Shown piece after piece: positions 43,438 through 55,041 of a DNA stretch of 64,000 bases. Both the position numbers and the translations under genes were made by a program. This stretch comes from Phaseolus vulgaris (lineage: Eukaryota > Streptophyta > Magnoliopsida > Fabales > Fabaceae), in contig NC_023750.2 in assembly GCF_000499845.2 (NCBI RefSeq), forward strand, positions 12,155,285 to 12,219,284, in the 5' to 3' direction. The notes beneath the pieces were generated by a model that saw nothing but the letters and a program-made list of their open reading frames with translations, was not told the DNA's origin and did not search any database. The stretch's first letter is position 1. Each line of letters begins with the position of its first letter.

Positions 43438-46109
43438 AACCGAACGAGATATGAATTGAGTAAAGCTTTATTGAGGTCTGTGTAGTCAACACACATACGC
43501 CATTTTCCGTTCGCTTTCTTCACCATAACCACGTTGGCTAGCCATGTGGTGTAATGGGCCTGCCGAATGAATCCAGCCTGTAACAATTTGTCGGCTTCCT
43601 CACGTGCGGCTTGACGTCGTTCCTCGCCTATATGTCTTTTCTTTTGAGCTATTGGTTTAGCTTCTCTATACAGTGATAATCGGTGAGTGATAACCTGTGG
43701 GTCTACGCCAGGCATATCAGCGGCCGTCCAGGCGAAAAGATCGGAATTTTTAACAAGTGTCGTCCCGATGTCCATTCGGTCGTCCGGTTTCAGCGAAGTA
43801 CCGATGTGCGTAGTGTGGCGATCATCGCGAAGCGGGAATGGATGCAAGTCTTCTCCTGCTTCCATACGGGGATCGTCCATGCGAGGGTCGAGGTCAACAA
43901 GGGCTATCATTTGACGACGGGACATGTGTCGTCCGGAACGCCGTGTGGGGGAACGTCCTCGTTTTTGCGGGACTCGGTCGTCCGTATTGGTTGTATAGAG
44001 TCGTCGAGTTGGCTCACTTTTCAAACTTGCTACATAGCATTCCCTAGCGGTTTTTTGATCGACATGGATGGTTGCAATGTCGTTGTTAGCCGAGGGGAAT
44101 TTCATGGCTAAGTGTGGAGTGGACACAATGGCTTTTAATCTGTTAATGGACGGACGACCGAGCAGGATGTTGTAGGAAGTTTGTGCGTTAACCAGGAGGT
44201 ATCGTACGTTTATTGTTTTATGGAGGCCGTCTTCCTCACCAAAGGTTGTGTACAAGTCTATGTACCCCTTAGTATCGACCCGTTCACCTGAGAACCCTAC
44301 AATTTGTTCGTTATAGGGCTGAATATGTGCTTCTGGGATGCGCATTTTCTTGAAAATGTCCCAATACAGTATGTCGACCGAGCTACCCTGATCTACCAAA
44401 GTCTTGGCAATTGCGAACTTGTCAATTTCTACAGTGATGACCATGGGGTCGTCCTGGGCTGGATCTATGGCTATATAGTCTTCGTCAGTGAAAGTAATCG
44501 GAGGTATATGTGGACGCCTCCTCGTGGTAGCATGAGCGGACTGGATGTCACGAAGATGTTTCTTTCGGGCGGAATTTGAGCACCCGCCACCGGCAAATCC
44601 TCCAGCTATATAATTTGTTTCGTGGTTCGGTTCGCCCAAGTTAACGGGTCCAGCAATCATGTTGATGACTTCGCGGACTCGTTGGCGAGGTCGGGCGTTT
44701 CGGTCGGGACTTGTGCTACGGGGGCGTGTACGCCGAACGGGGCTTTCGCTGCGTTTTCGCGAAGTTTGGCTACGGTCAGTGTGGCGTTTGTAATCGTTAC
44801 GGTACGACCGGTCGACACCACGGGAAGGACGGTCAGTATTCCGTGGTGGGGATCTTGAACTCCTTGTCCTCTTGACGAACTGCCGTAAATGGCCAGCTTG
44901 GATGAGTTCTTCAATTTTATCCTTCAAAGCTTGACATCCTTCGGTCGTGTGACCGAAATTCTGATGGTATTGACAACGCTTAGCAGTATCTGCATTCGGT
45001 GGTGTTTGATACTGCTTCAATGTCGGGATTAGGTCCGTTTGTAGTGCTTCATCTAGGGCTCGTCCCCTCGGCACAGTTAAAGGGGTGTAACTGTTAAACC
45101 TGGGGATTCGGCCTCCCCTATTCCGGTCGGACCTCAGAGTGGTTCGGACGGTTCGTTCGGTTTCGACTTCTCTTTCTTTACTTTGGGTTTGGTCTTTAAG
45201 GGCTCCGAATCCGACAGCTTTGAACCGTTGATGGTAATCAATGTGTTCTTCGATTTGCATGAATTTGGTTGCTCGAGTTCGAAGGTCCTCCATGTCTTGA
45301 GGTGGTTTCTTGATGAGACTTTCAGTGAAACGGCTCGGTCGGATGGCCGAGACCAAATGGTGCAATGCAACCTCTTGTTTGAGCCCTCGGATGTTCATGC
45401 ATGCTTTGTTGAACCTATCTAGAAAGGTTCTAAGAGATTCACCTTTTTCTTGTTGTACCGCTAGGAGAGACATGGAGGACATGTGATGCGGTCGGCTAGT
45501 GGCATATTGAGTGGAGAATTTTGCGGCTAGGGTGTCAAAATCGTTAATGGAGTTTGGAGGCAGCTCTGTGAACCAGGTAAGAGGTTCTCCCTGGAGCGAC
45601 GTGGGAAATACTTTACACCACACATTGTTATCTGTGGTATACAAAGTCATTTGCGTCTTGTAGACATTTAAGTGTTCGTCCGGGTCGGTCGAGCCGTCAT
45701 AGAGTTTAATGACGAGGCCTCTCCATTTGTCAGGAAGTGGAGTGGTGATAATTTCGTCTGTAAAAGGATGACCCCTTTTCCTTGACTTTCTTTCGACTGT
45801 TTCAGCTCTGGAAGCAGGATTGGTATTGGCAGGTGTAGGTATGCGAGAGGCGGTTCGGTCGGCCATATGGGATTGGCCTTCTCGTTCGGGATTATCGACC
45901 TGTTGTTGGAGTCGTGCATTCTGCTCTCTTAATAAGGCGATTTCTTCTTCTTGGCGGCGTCTATCTTCTTCTTGGAGGCGTCTATCTTCTTCATGTTGAC
46001 GATGGTCTTCCATCCCCTTTTGTCGCAGTTCCTCCATCTGAGCTTGGAGGATTTGAATCATAGTCATCTGTTCTGCCATAGCGTCGTTGTTGTTTCTTGT
46101 CGCAACCAT
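43438..46109 (-). CDS. gag-protease polyprotein of element E, truncated in RT
   Basis: Open frame with ATG at 46109. It reads on to 43359, taking its last residues from the repeat array, and totals 916 codons. Residues 15-75 are a coiled coil rich in EEDRR. The gag core spans about 125-290 (YDGSTDPDEHLNVY, TWFTELPPNSI, GESLRTFLDRF). The zinc knuckle is C379-x2-H382-x4-H387-x4-C392, followed by an Arg/Ser-rich stretch. Protease has LVDQGSS with D573. RT begins at about 820 (KLLQAGFIRQAHYTTWLANVV) and stops after YTDLNKA (about 882), before any catalytic Asp. The intact gag-protease frame suggests it could still make particle proteins but needs RT and integrase from another element. Confidence 0.9.
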
Positions 46110-46138
46110 TATAGCTTCAAAAATTGAAGATTTGCCTC

Positions 46139-46157
46139 GGCCCCACGGTGGGCGCCA
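46139..46157 (-). other. Primer-binding site of element E (tRNA-Lys)
   Basis: Minus strand TGGCGCCCACCGTGGGGCC, matching the tRNA-Lys complement over its first 18 bases, two bases inside the 5' LTR. Confidence 0.9.
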
Positions 46158-46159
46158 AT

Positions 46160-46684
46160 TGTACCTGAGTGGAGAGATGGGGCCCAGGCACGGTCGGTTG
46201 ACGTGGTGTAATTGCTGACGTGTTGATCTTCTTCTCCTCTGGTCGATTGTCCTTTCTTGCTGTCTCCTTTGGTCGGTCGTCCCTTCGTGCTATCAACTTC
46301 GGTCGGGCGGGGGAGGGTACCTGCGAAGGCACTCCGACGCTCAAGTAAGTATGAGATTCTAAGCGCAGTTTCGTAAGTGAATGAAAACGTGCCTTTCTCT
46401 GGCTTGAGCACAGTATTTATAGGATTGCCTAATGGGCTTTCTATCCCTTGGGCTCAGGGTGGTTATGGATATGTCTTGTCAGTCGTGCTCCGGAATACCT
46501 GGGGAACATATCTTCTCTAAACGCATATTCCTTATTCTTCGGAGGTGTATCTTAACCACCTTAGCTTGTCACATAAATGCCCTTACATTTATTGTGTATA
46601 AGGCCGGTCGGCCACGTGCGTTCGTTTCCATTTAGTGTATAAGGCCGGTCGGCCACGTGCGTTCGTCCGGTGCCTACCAGTACA
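46160..46684 (-). repeat. 5' LTR of element E
   Basis: 525 bp, apparently identical to 40673-41197. Its promoter-like TATTTATAGG lies near 46415. Confidence 0.95.
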
Positions 46685-47633
46685 CACACCTAATACTCCT
46701 CTATAACTTTATTTTAAAATAAATAAGATAAGGGGAATGTTGGGTTTAAAAAATTATATTGGATCCATATAAAAATGATACGGTGCTGCCTCTTTGAGTT
46801 AGATGAACTCAAATTCAATGTTTGTCAGGTATTATTTCAATTCTTTATCTTCTACTATTTTTCTTCCTTTTTACTTTTTTTCATTTACTTTAACACTAGC
46901 TTAATTTTTATCATTGAACATGCGATATATTCTTTAAATTATTATTTTTATTTTATTAGCTACAAATCCAAAAAATAATGTATAAGAAAGTAAACAACTC
47001 AAAAAATGCAGCGAAAATTTGAAAAATAAGACGTGACCGTGAACCTGAGGCAACGAAAGAACGAAATTGTGTTGCTTCCTCTCTAGCAAAGAGGATAATA
47101 AGCAAAGGCAAATACAAAGCATAACATCTCTCTATTTCTATTTGTAACTGTCAACTATTTTTACGTTTATTTCATTTGATTTATATATTTTATCGCTCAA
47201 TTCTAATAAATAGTTTCAGAATTGTAAACCTTAACTCATTCTTACATAATTTATTCTTATATTTCTATTGCTCAAACTCAATTATAATAATATGAGTACT
47301 CGTTGTTTTCAATCAAGATAAGTGTTATTTATAGTTCATATGTATAGGTCTAAAATAATTTTTTTAATTTAGATAACTTCTGGTAAATTTTTTTCTTTAA
47401 TTTAACAACAAATTTTTTACATATTTTTCTTCTTTAATTTTTTAACTTGATTGTCCCTGCTAATAAAAAAATTACTTTATCGAAAATTAAATATTTAATA
47501 TAAACCACAATCTTAATTGAAATTCATGAATTAAGGTGATCAATAACAATATAGTAGATAATTATAAATGCAGTGGCATAGTGTATCAATTTTGTGATTC
47601 TTGATTCTTTAGTTAAATTTAAGACTTATCACT
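46685..47633. other. AT-rich intergenic DNA between E and H
   Basis: No gene or repeat family recognised. Only short A/T tracts. Confidence 0.5.
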
Positions 47634-48185
47634 TGTACTGGTAGACTAAAATCGAGAGGTTAAGCCGAAAGTTAAATACAAGACATAACCGAGAGGTTAT
47701 ACATAAAAGAATAAAACAAAATATAAATATTATTGTAATAAGGCCTAATTAAATAAAAAGCCTGCATTAGGGGGTGCGTAAATAACAAAACGGTGTAGAA
47801 AGCAAGTCCAAAGGTAAAAGCATAAGCCCATTAAGAAAACTGTATAAATAGGAGATCAACATAAGAGGTAGGTAGGAGTGATTTTTATCTGATGATCATT
47901 AAACTATTTCTGACTTTGGCATCAGAGCGACTTGCAGGTACACCCCCCCATCTGTGTGAAGGAGAAGCCGAGAGCACCTAGCTGAAGGAGAAACCGATAG
48001 CACCTAGCCGAAAGAGAAGCCGAGAGCACCTACCTTGAGGAGAAGTCGAGAGCACCCAACGTGAGGAGAAGTCCAGAGTACCCAGCCCAAGAAGAAACCG
48101 AGAGAGTCCAGCCCAAGATTGGAAGATTTGTATAAGAGTTAATCTTGTCAACCTGATTCTAGTGTTCTTGGTCCTTGTAAGAACA
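47634..48185 (+). repeat. 5' LTR of element H
   Basis: 552 bp, TGTACTGGTAGAC...TGTAAGAACA, with TATA-like TGTATAAATAGG at 47841. U5 holds six imperfect 26-bp repeats of GAAGGAGAAGCCGAGAGCAC (47960-48115). Confidence 0.92.
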
Positions 48186-48188
48186 TTT

Positions 48189-48206
48189 TGGCGCCCACCG
48201 TGGGGC
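48189..48206 (+). other. Primer-binding site of element H (tRNA-Lys)
   Basis: TGGCGCCCACCGTGGGGC, a perfect tRNA-Lys complement, three bases after the LTR. Confidence 0.9.
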
Positions 48207-48237
48207 CGAGAAGTAGCTGAAAAAGGTTGAAGACAAG

Positions 48238-49412
48238 ATGAATCAAAGAGAAGAACAAGGTGGAGAGCAGGTAGACAATATTAACATGTCAATGGCAATG
48301 TTGGTACAACTACAAAAAGAATTTGAGATGTTAAAGAAGAATAATGAAGAAGAATTAAGTATGTTGAGAGCCGAAAATGCACATATGAGGAGAAAGTTAC
48401 AAGAGGAAACAATTTTAAATTCATCCTTTGAAACTGTTCAGCCTAGAGCACATGTGAACAAAAGGATTCATCACAATGAAAGTTCCCAAACCAAAAGAAG
48501 ATTGCTTGAAAACTCTGGGGGCTTTACAGGAGCATCTTCCAGAAAGCATCCGTTCTATGATGTTATAGTTTATACTCCATTACCTGACAATTGGAAAAAT
48601 TTGACCATTGACAAATATGATGGAAGTACAGACCCTGATGAACATATTGCAATATACACCACTCAGATCAGCTTATATACGTGGAATGATGTTATGTGCA
48701 TGGTGTTCCCTACGACGCTGAAAGGAGCATCATTGAGTTGGTTCACGCGCCTCCCACCTTTGAGTGTTGATTGTTTCGATACATTGGTGGAAAAGTTTGG
48801 TGCTCAGTTTGCAACTAGTCGCCCTCATCATTTAACATCAATTGCCTTGGTAAACATAAGACAAGAAAAGGGAGAGTCGTTAAGAATGTTCATGGAACAC
48901 TTTGGAAAGGTCGCCTTGGGTATTCGAAATCTCAGCCCAAAGGTTACCATGCATCATATGATAACAACATTAAAACCGAGACCATTTGCCGACAGCCTTT
49001 ACAAAAAAAACCCGCGACTAATTTGGATGAACTAAGGCAACGAGCGTCAAAATTTATGCAGATGGAAGAACTAAGAGAGTTCCGAAACCAGGTGAGGGTT
49101 GATGGAGGTGAGAAGAGGGTGATGGAAAGAGAAATTGGACCTATGGTCAGAAGAGCCCAAGAAAAGTTTAGAAGTCAAAAATTCCAACAATACACACCTT
49201 TGAATACAAACAGAACAAGAGTTCTACAGGAAACTATGGCTGCAGAAATAATACCGCCACCAAGAAAAGCAAGAACACCGGAGAGAGCAGATCACACTAA
49301 ACATTGTGAATATCATAAAAATCATGGTCATCATACAGAAGAATGTATTGGGTTGAAAGATAGAATAGAAGAATTAATTAAAGCAGGGCAGTTGAAACGT
49401 TTTGTTCGATGA
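48238..49412 (+). pseudogene. gag of element H
   Basis: ATG at 48238 (MNQREEQGGEQVDN). Coiled coil to about residue 65, gag core YDGSTDPDEHIAIY and SWFTRLPPLSVDCFD, then a frameshift near 49020 into a second frame (DELRQRASKFMQMEE). The zinc knuckle CEYHKNHGHHTEEC lies at 49309-49350, with a TGA at 49410. Closely related in plan to gag of element E. Confidence 0.88.
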
Positions 49413-49424
49413 GGAAATACAAGA

Positions 49425-50914
49425 ATGAGGTTAAGTCCGGAGAGAGGTTTGAGAGGGGGTGAGATAGGAGAGAGAAGGGTGGAAAGATTTGAAAGAAGAG
49501 AAAATAAAAGAGTAGAAAAGAGAGATGATAGAAGGGGTGGAAGGCCAGAAGGAAGAAATGATAGAGTTTATCAAAACACACAGTCAGTAAGGCGAAGTAG
49601 GGAGCGAAGTTTGGGAAGGCCGATCAGGGGGTTTATAAACACAATTTCAGGTGGGTTCTCTGGAAAAGAATCCTCGTCAACGAGAAAACAACATTGGAGA
49701 AGTATTAGAACCATTAATCATATTTTCAAAAGAAGAACTTTGCCACCAATGTTTTTTACAGATGAAGATTTTCAAGAAATTGATCGTGATCATGATGACC
49801 CTATGGTGATAACAGTAGAAATAGCCGAGTATGCCGTCATGAAAACCTTGGTTGATCAGGGGAGTTCAATTGATATTTTGTTTTGGGATACTTTCAAAAG
49901 GTTGCACTTGAGAGAAAAAGATATTGTACCTTTCTGAGAACAAATCATTGGCTTCTCGGGTGAAAGAGTTAGCACAAAAAGATATGTTGATTTAATGACA
50001 ACATTCGGAAGAGGCAGTAAGACTAAAAAGATCAAAATCAGGTACTTAGTGGTGGATGCTTCCACATCATATAATGTATTGTTGGGACGATCTTCTTTGA
50101 ATAAGTTGGGAGCAATAGTCTCAACACCGCACTTAGCCATGAAATTCCCAACAGAGAAGGGGGAGATAGCAACAATTTATGTCAATCGAAAAGATGCTCG
50201 AGAGTGTTATGCAGCAGGTTTGAAGATGAATTTGAAAACAAATAAAGATACTGAAAGAATGGTGGCAATGGTAGATTTGGACCCCAGATTAAATGATGAG
50301 AGGTTAGAACCAAAAGAAGAGACAACAGTAGTGGTATTGGGCCGGGACGAGAAATAATGTACTTATATAGGTGGAAGTTTGCCTGAAGAATTGTTGAACA
50401 AACTCATCACGGTGTTATGTAAGAACAAAAATTTATTTACTTGAAAACCATTTGATATTCCTGGAATTGATCCGGAGGTAATTTGTCACAAGTTGTCTGT
50501 TTGCCGAGAAGCAAGACCGGTATCTCAAAAACGAAGAAAGTTGGGAGAAGAAAGACGAAAGGCAGCAATTGAAGAAACCGAAAAGTTGATGCAAGCTGGT
50601 TTCATTCGAGAGGCTCAGTATACGACATGGTTATCCAATGTGGTGCTTGTTAAGAAACCGAATGGAAAATGGAGAATGTGCACAGACAATACAGACCTGA
50701 AAAAGCCTGCCCGAAAGACACATAACCACTACCCAACATAGACCGATTGGTGGATGGGGCATCTGGACAAAAGATGATGAGCTTTCTTGATGCCTATTCA
50801 GGGCATAATCAAATACAAATGTATGAACTGGATATCCCAAAAACAACTTTGACCATAGATACTGCAAATTATTGTTATAAAGTCATGTCTTTCGGTTTGA
50901 AGAATGCTAGAGAC
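49425..50914 (+). pseudogene. Protease and partial RT of element H
   Basis: A basic Arg-rich linker (49440-49620), then protease with LVDQGSSIDILFW (49849-49890), a TGA at 49935-49937 and YNVLLGRSSLNKLGA. Stops at about 50355 and 50441 follow. RT begins near 50470 (IPGIDPEVICHKLS) and has KWRMCTDNTDLKK, a shift, LDAYSGHNQIQM and VMSFGLKNAR, ending at 50914 before YVDD. The join to the 3' LTR is immediate. Confidence 0.87.
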
Positions 50915-50916
50915 AC

Positions 50917-51448
50917 CGAGAGGTTAAGCCGAAAGCTAAATACAAGACATAACCGAGAGGTTATGCATAAAAGAATAAAACAAAATATAAATATTATTGT
51001 AATAAGGCCTAATTAAATTAAAAGCCTGCATTAGGGGGTGCATAAATAACAAAACGGTGTAAAAAGAAAGTCCAAAGGTAAAAGCATAAGCCCATTAAGG
51101 AAACTGTATAAATAGGAGATCAACATAAGAGGTAGGTAGGAGTGATTTTTATCTGATGATCATTAAACTATTTCTGACTTTGGCATCAAAGCGACTTGCA
51201 GGTACACCCCCCATCTGTGTGAAGGAGAAGCCGAGAGCACCTAGCTGAAGGAGAAGCCGAGAGCACCTAGCCGAAAGAGAAGCCGAGAGCACCTACCTTG
51301 AGGAGAAGCCGAGAGCACCCAACGTGAGGAGAAGTCCAGAGTACCCAGCCCAAGAAGAAACCGAGAGAGTCCAGCCCAAGATTGGAAGATTTGTATAACA
51401 GTTAATCTTGTCAACCTGATTCTAGTGTTCTTGGTCCTTGTAAGAACA
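50917..51448 (+). repeat. 3' LTR of element H (5' end deleted)
   Basis: 532 bp matching the 5' LTR from its CGAGAGGTTAAGCC onward. The first 20 or so bases, including TGTACTGG, are gone. Followed by TSD TCACT. Confidence 0.92.
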
Positions 51449-51453
51449 TCACT

Positions 51454-52340
51454 CATTTACAAAAGTGTAATATATTGGAATTGAATCCCTAAGAAGCTTA
51501 GGGTGTATTGCTAGAAGAGTTAAACTATTGTGTGATTTACTTTTTCATAAAATGTTAGGTGTTTTTCTAATAATTTAAAAAAAAACTATTATGTGTAATT
51601 TGTATTATATTTATTATGATTTTTTTTTTTTGTGTTTTAATGGATAGTATAATAAAATGAAAAATATAAGTGATAAAAAATTAATACTAAAATTAATAAA
51701 GGAAAAGATGAAAACTAAATGCGACAAATAAAAAAAAAAAACACTATTTGGAGAAAGAACTACATATCGTTGTAATAATAATCTTTATACAAAATAGAAT
51801 ATTAACATGATGGTCTTATTATTTATCTAATATATTATTACATAATATATACTATTAATGTGTAATAAATACATTGCATTAGTTTTTTTTTATTTAGTTT
51901 TTTAAAATTTTAAAAGTTATAGATGATATTTATAAATCTATAAATAATACAAATAGAATCCATTTTACAGGAACTTTTGTCACGTGCCAACATCAGAAAA
52001 TTTCGCAAAAAAAAAAAAATCAAATGGTTTAATACAATAATAGCAAAGTGTGCTCCAATCAAAACACACTACATGAACCATTGAAAACAAGTCGCATACT
52101 GTTTTTTAAAGGTGTGATTTTTCTCTCTCATGCTCACTCTGCTTTCCCTCTCTCAAACCCTCACTTTTCTCTCCTCTCCTCTCTACAAAGCTCTCTGAAC
52201 CCTACCCTACTCTTACCGCTTTTCACAATTTCAACAATTATGGAGATGGTGTATTTGAAAATTGCTTTTTTCCAATAACACCATTAGACATATGCACACT
52301 TGACACGTGCTTTTGAAATTTGAAATGACATTGACGATGG
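51454..52340. other. AT-rich intergenic DNA
   Basis: Mostly A/T tracts. 52110-52200 is a C/T-rich stretch (CTCTCTCATGCTCACTCTGC) like a plant 5' leader, with no coding frame attached. Confidence 0.45.
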
Positions 52341-52348
52341 TATTTCAC

Positions 52349-52425
52349 TATATATAGGATGTTGTATTGAGTCATTCATTCATTTCATTTCGGTTTTGTT
52401 CTTTTCATCTCCATGGACCAGGTAA
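52349..52425 (+). promoter_or_regulatory. Promoter- and exon-like start
   Basis: TATATATAGG at 52349-52358 is followed by a C/T-rich leader and CCATGGACCAG|GTAATC, an ATG in good context with a plausible splice donor after three codons (52413-52421). No downstream coding exon was found, so this may be a captured or dead gene start. Confidence 0.3.
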
Positions 52426-52429
52426 TCTT

Positions 52430-53780
52430 TTATACCATTTTTTTCATTTGTATTGTGATTTCTTCATCTCATTTTTATCAGTTCGTTTTCCAGTTTTCTA
52501 AGGTCATGTGTTCATCTCATTTCTATTGAGTTTGTATTCTGACCTTCTAATGTTTTTTATTTTTATCACTTCCAGTTTTTAAGTCCATATTTTTCTATGT
52601 TATTAAAGTTTGTTAACGTCATTCCTGCTTTATTTTTTTGCATTGCATTTGTAACTCCATTTTTTATGTTATTTTGTGGAGATTTGTATAATTTTTATTG
52701 TTTGTTTTCCATTTTTTTAAGGCCATGTGTTCATCTCACTTTTGTTGAGTTTGTAGTCCGACTTTCTGATGTTTTTATTTTTATCACTTTGTATTCCATT
52801 TTTGAAGTCCATTTTTCTATGTTATTAAAGTTTGTTAACACTAATTTTGCTCTTCTCTTTTGCACTTGTAACTCCATTTTTTATGTAATTTTGTGGTGAT
52901 TTATATCATTTTTAACGTTAGTAGGCCATGTGTTCATCTCATGTCTGTTGAGTTTGTATTACAGTTCTAAAGTCAATTTCTTTTTATGTTATTCTTTACA
53001 GATTTATATTTTTTGCATCGTAGGCCATGTGTTCATCTCATGTCTGTTGAGTTTGTATTACAGTTCTTAAGTCAATTTCTTTTATGTTATTCTTTACAGA
53101 TTTATATTTTTTGCATTGTTTGCATCTGATATTATGATTTGTTCATATGATATTTATGATTTGGTATTCCATTATTTTAACATCATTGGTTCATCTCATT
53201 TCTATTAAGTTTGTATTCTGACTTTCTGATATTTTCATTTCTTCATCTTATTTTTATCACTTTGGTATTCCAAATTTTAAGTCCATTTTTCTATGTTATT
53301 AAAGCTTGTTAATGCTATTTTTGCTATTCTCTTTTGCATTTGTAACTCCATTTTTCTATGATATTTTTTTGGAGATTTATATTGTTTCCATATGAAATTG
53401 TGATTTCTTCATCTCATTTTTATCTATTAGTTCGTATTCTAGTTTTTTAACACCGTGTGTTCATCTCATTTCTGAACCATTTGCATTACAATTTTTAAGT
53501 TCATTTTTCTATGTTATTCTTTGGAGATTTATATGGTTTGCATATGATATTGTTTGTTGTTCACCAGATCTTTATGACTTGGTATTCCATCATTTTAACG
53601 TCATTTTTTCATTCAATTTCTGATGAGTTTGTGGCTTTCTGATATTTTGATTTCTTCATTTCATTTTTATCACTTGGTATTCCAATTTTTAAGGCCATTT
53701 GTTCATATCATTTATGAATAATTTGTATTACAGTTTTAAAGTTTATTTATTTTTCATCTATCTTTGTTATTTGATCCGCT
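52430..53780. repeat. Diverged tandem-like repeats, 52.4-53.8 kb
   Basis: Recurring blocks in loose order: TGTTCATCTCATTTCTRTTGAG, TTTTTAAGTCCATTTTTCTATG, TTATTCTTTGGAGATTTATA and TTCTTCATCTCATTTTTATCAC. Spacing is roughly 150-200 bp. Strong decay; no coding frame. Confidence 0.7.
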
Positions 53781-54500
53781 CATTTTGCTTACCTTTTTGC
53801 ATTATCATTAATTAGATACATTAATGATGATTTACTACTTTATAAGATCTCACTTGATTGTTCTGAGGTTGATGATATTTTGTTTCATTTATATTTGGTG
53901 CATGTTAGGTTTGCGTGAAGGTAAATGGGTCATCATTTCCAATGTGGTCATTGATTAAATAGACTTATGATTTTTTAATGTGTTATGTCATATCACTCCA
54001 GATTTTTTACTTAGGCCTTACCGTACCCAATGCAAAGTCTTTTCACTTATGAGTGGAAGACAATTGGAAAAAATCTAAAGGTACTATGAATGGAGGATCA
54101 GGGTTTCCATTTTTTTCTCTCACACCACCTTGAACCTTCTCTGAATGGAGGAAAGTAGGTTTCCATTTTTCTCTCACACAAGCCTAAATTTGGGTAGTAT
54201 GCCTATTGCAAAATTTTCATAACAAAGCCAGCTTACATAAACAAGGTAATGGTTTTTGAATTTCAAATGTGATTCTTGATATTTGAGGAATTTTGGAGCC
54301 TTTTTTAATTATTTATTTGTGCTCTTCTCCATGGATTTTGCACTACACTTCTCAATCCTGTCAGTCTCAAAAACTCTCAAAAACCCCAAAAACTCATCAG
54401 GAGTTCTTGGTAAGTTGGTTTTTACACCATGATTGGAAAATACTCTCTTGGGTTTTTTGTATATAGATTTCTCATCATATTGCGTTTACTAATATAGTTT
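53781..54500. other. AT-rich unassigned stretch
   Basis: A short duplicated segment (GGTTTCCATTTTTYTCTCACAC at 54109 and 54150) is the only structure seen. Confidence 0.45.
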
Positions 54501-54509
54501 AAAATGTTT

Positions 54510-54960
54510 ATTTTTAATCTTAAGAACCTATTTGTTCTGTGTAGGAACCATTTCAATATACATTTTGGTTTTATAAAAATCATTTGTTTTGTTCTATTAT
54601 GCTTTTTTCATCATATTTCTCATCAACAAGAACTAAAAACCTATATGTTCTGTGCAAGCCCCATTTCAAGATACAATTTGGTTTTATGAAAAACATCTGT
54701 TTTGTTTTGTTTTTTTCATCATATTTCTCATCTACAAGAACTAAAAACCTATTTGTTCTAAATATACACCATTTTCAAGATATAATTTGGTTTAATGAAA
54801 AACATTTGTTGTGTGCAACCATACTATGAATACATTTCTCATCATATTATACATACTGTTTTCTACAATGTATCAATATAATTATTTTGTTTTTAGATTA
54901 TTCTAACGGAAACCTATTTGTTATGTGTAGGAAACATTTCAAGTTAGTAATTTCTTTTTT
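54510..54960 (+). repeat. Tandem repeats of about 115 bp
   Basis: Three to four copies sharing AAGAACTAAAAACCTATTTG, TTTCAAGATAYAATTTGGTTT and TTTTTTCATCATATTTCTCATC. Copies start near 54520, 54630 and 54740. Confidence 0.75.
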
Positions 54961-55041
54961 ACCATGAGTTGAGTGTTAAAAGCATCACTACTGTTGAAGA
55001 GTGCACGAAAAGAAAAATTTAAGGGTGCAGGAAGAAACTGC

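Larger units (their letters stand above)
40673..46684 (-). mobile_element. Ty3/gypsy retrotransposon E, non-autonomous, young
   Basis: Minus strand: 5' LTR 46684-46160, PBS, 916-codon gag-protease frame, RT start, 1.9-kb tandem repeats, C-terminal scrap of an antisense aORF, polypurine tract (GAGCCTGGGGGGCAAG, 41213-41198) and 3' LTR 41197-40673. Both LTRs are 525 bp and I found no difference between them. Flanks do not match (AATAT before 40673, CACAC after 46684), so there is no visible TSD. Most of pol is missing. Confidence 0.9.
47634..51448 (+). mobile_element. Ty3/gypsy retrotransposon H, RT to 3' end deleted
   Basis: 5' LTR 47634-48185, PBS, broken gag-protease and half of RT (to about 50914), then directly the 3' LTR (50917-51448), which lacks its first 20 or so bases. 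A perfect TSD, TCACT, lies at 47629-47633 and 51449-51453. The LTRs differ at about 13 places in roughly 530 bp by eye. Confidence 0.92.
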
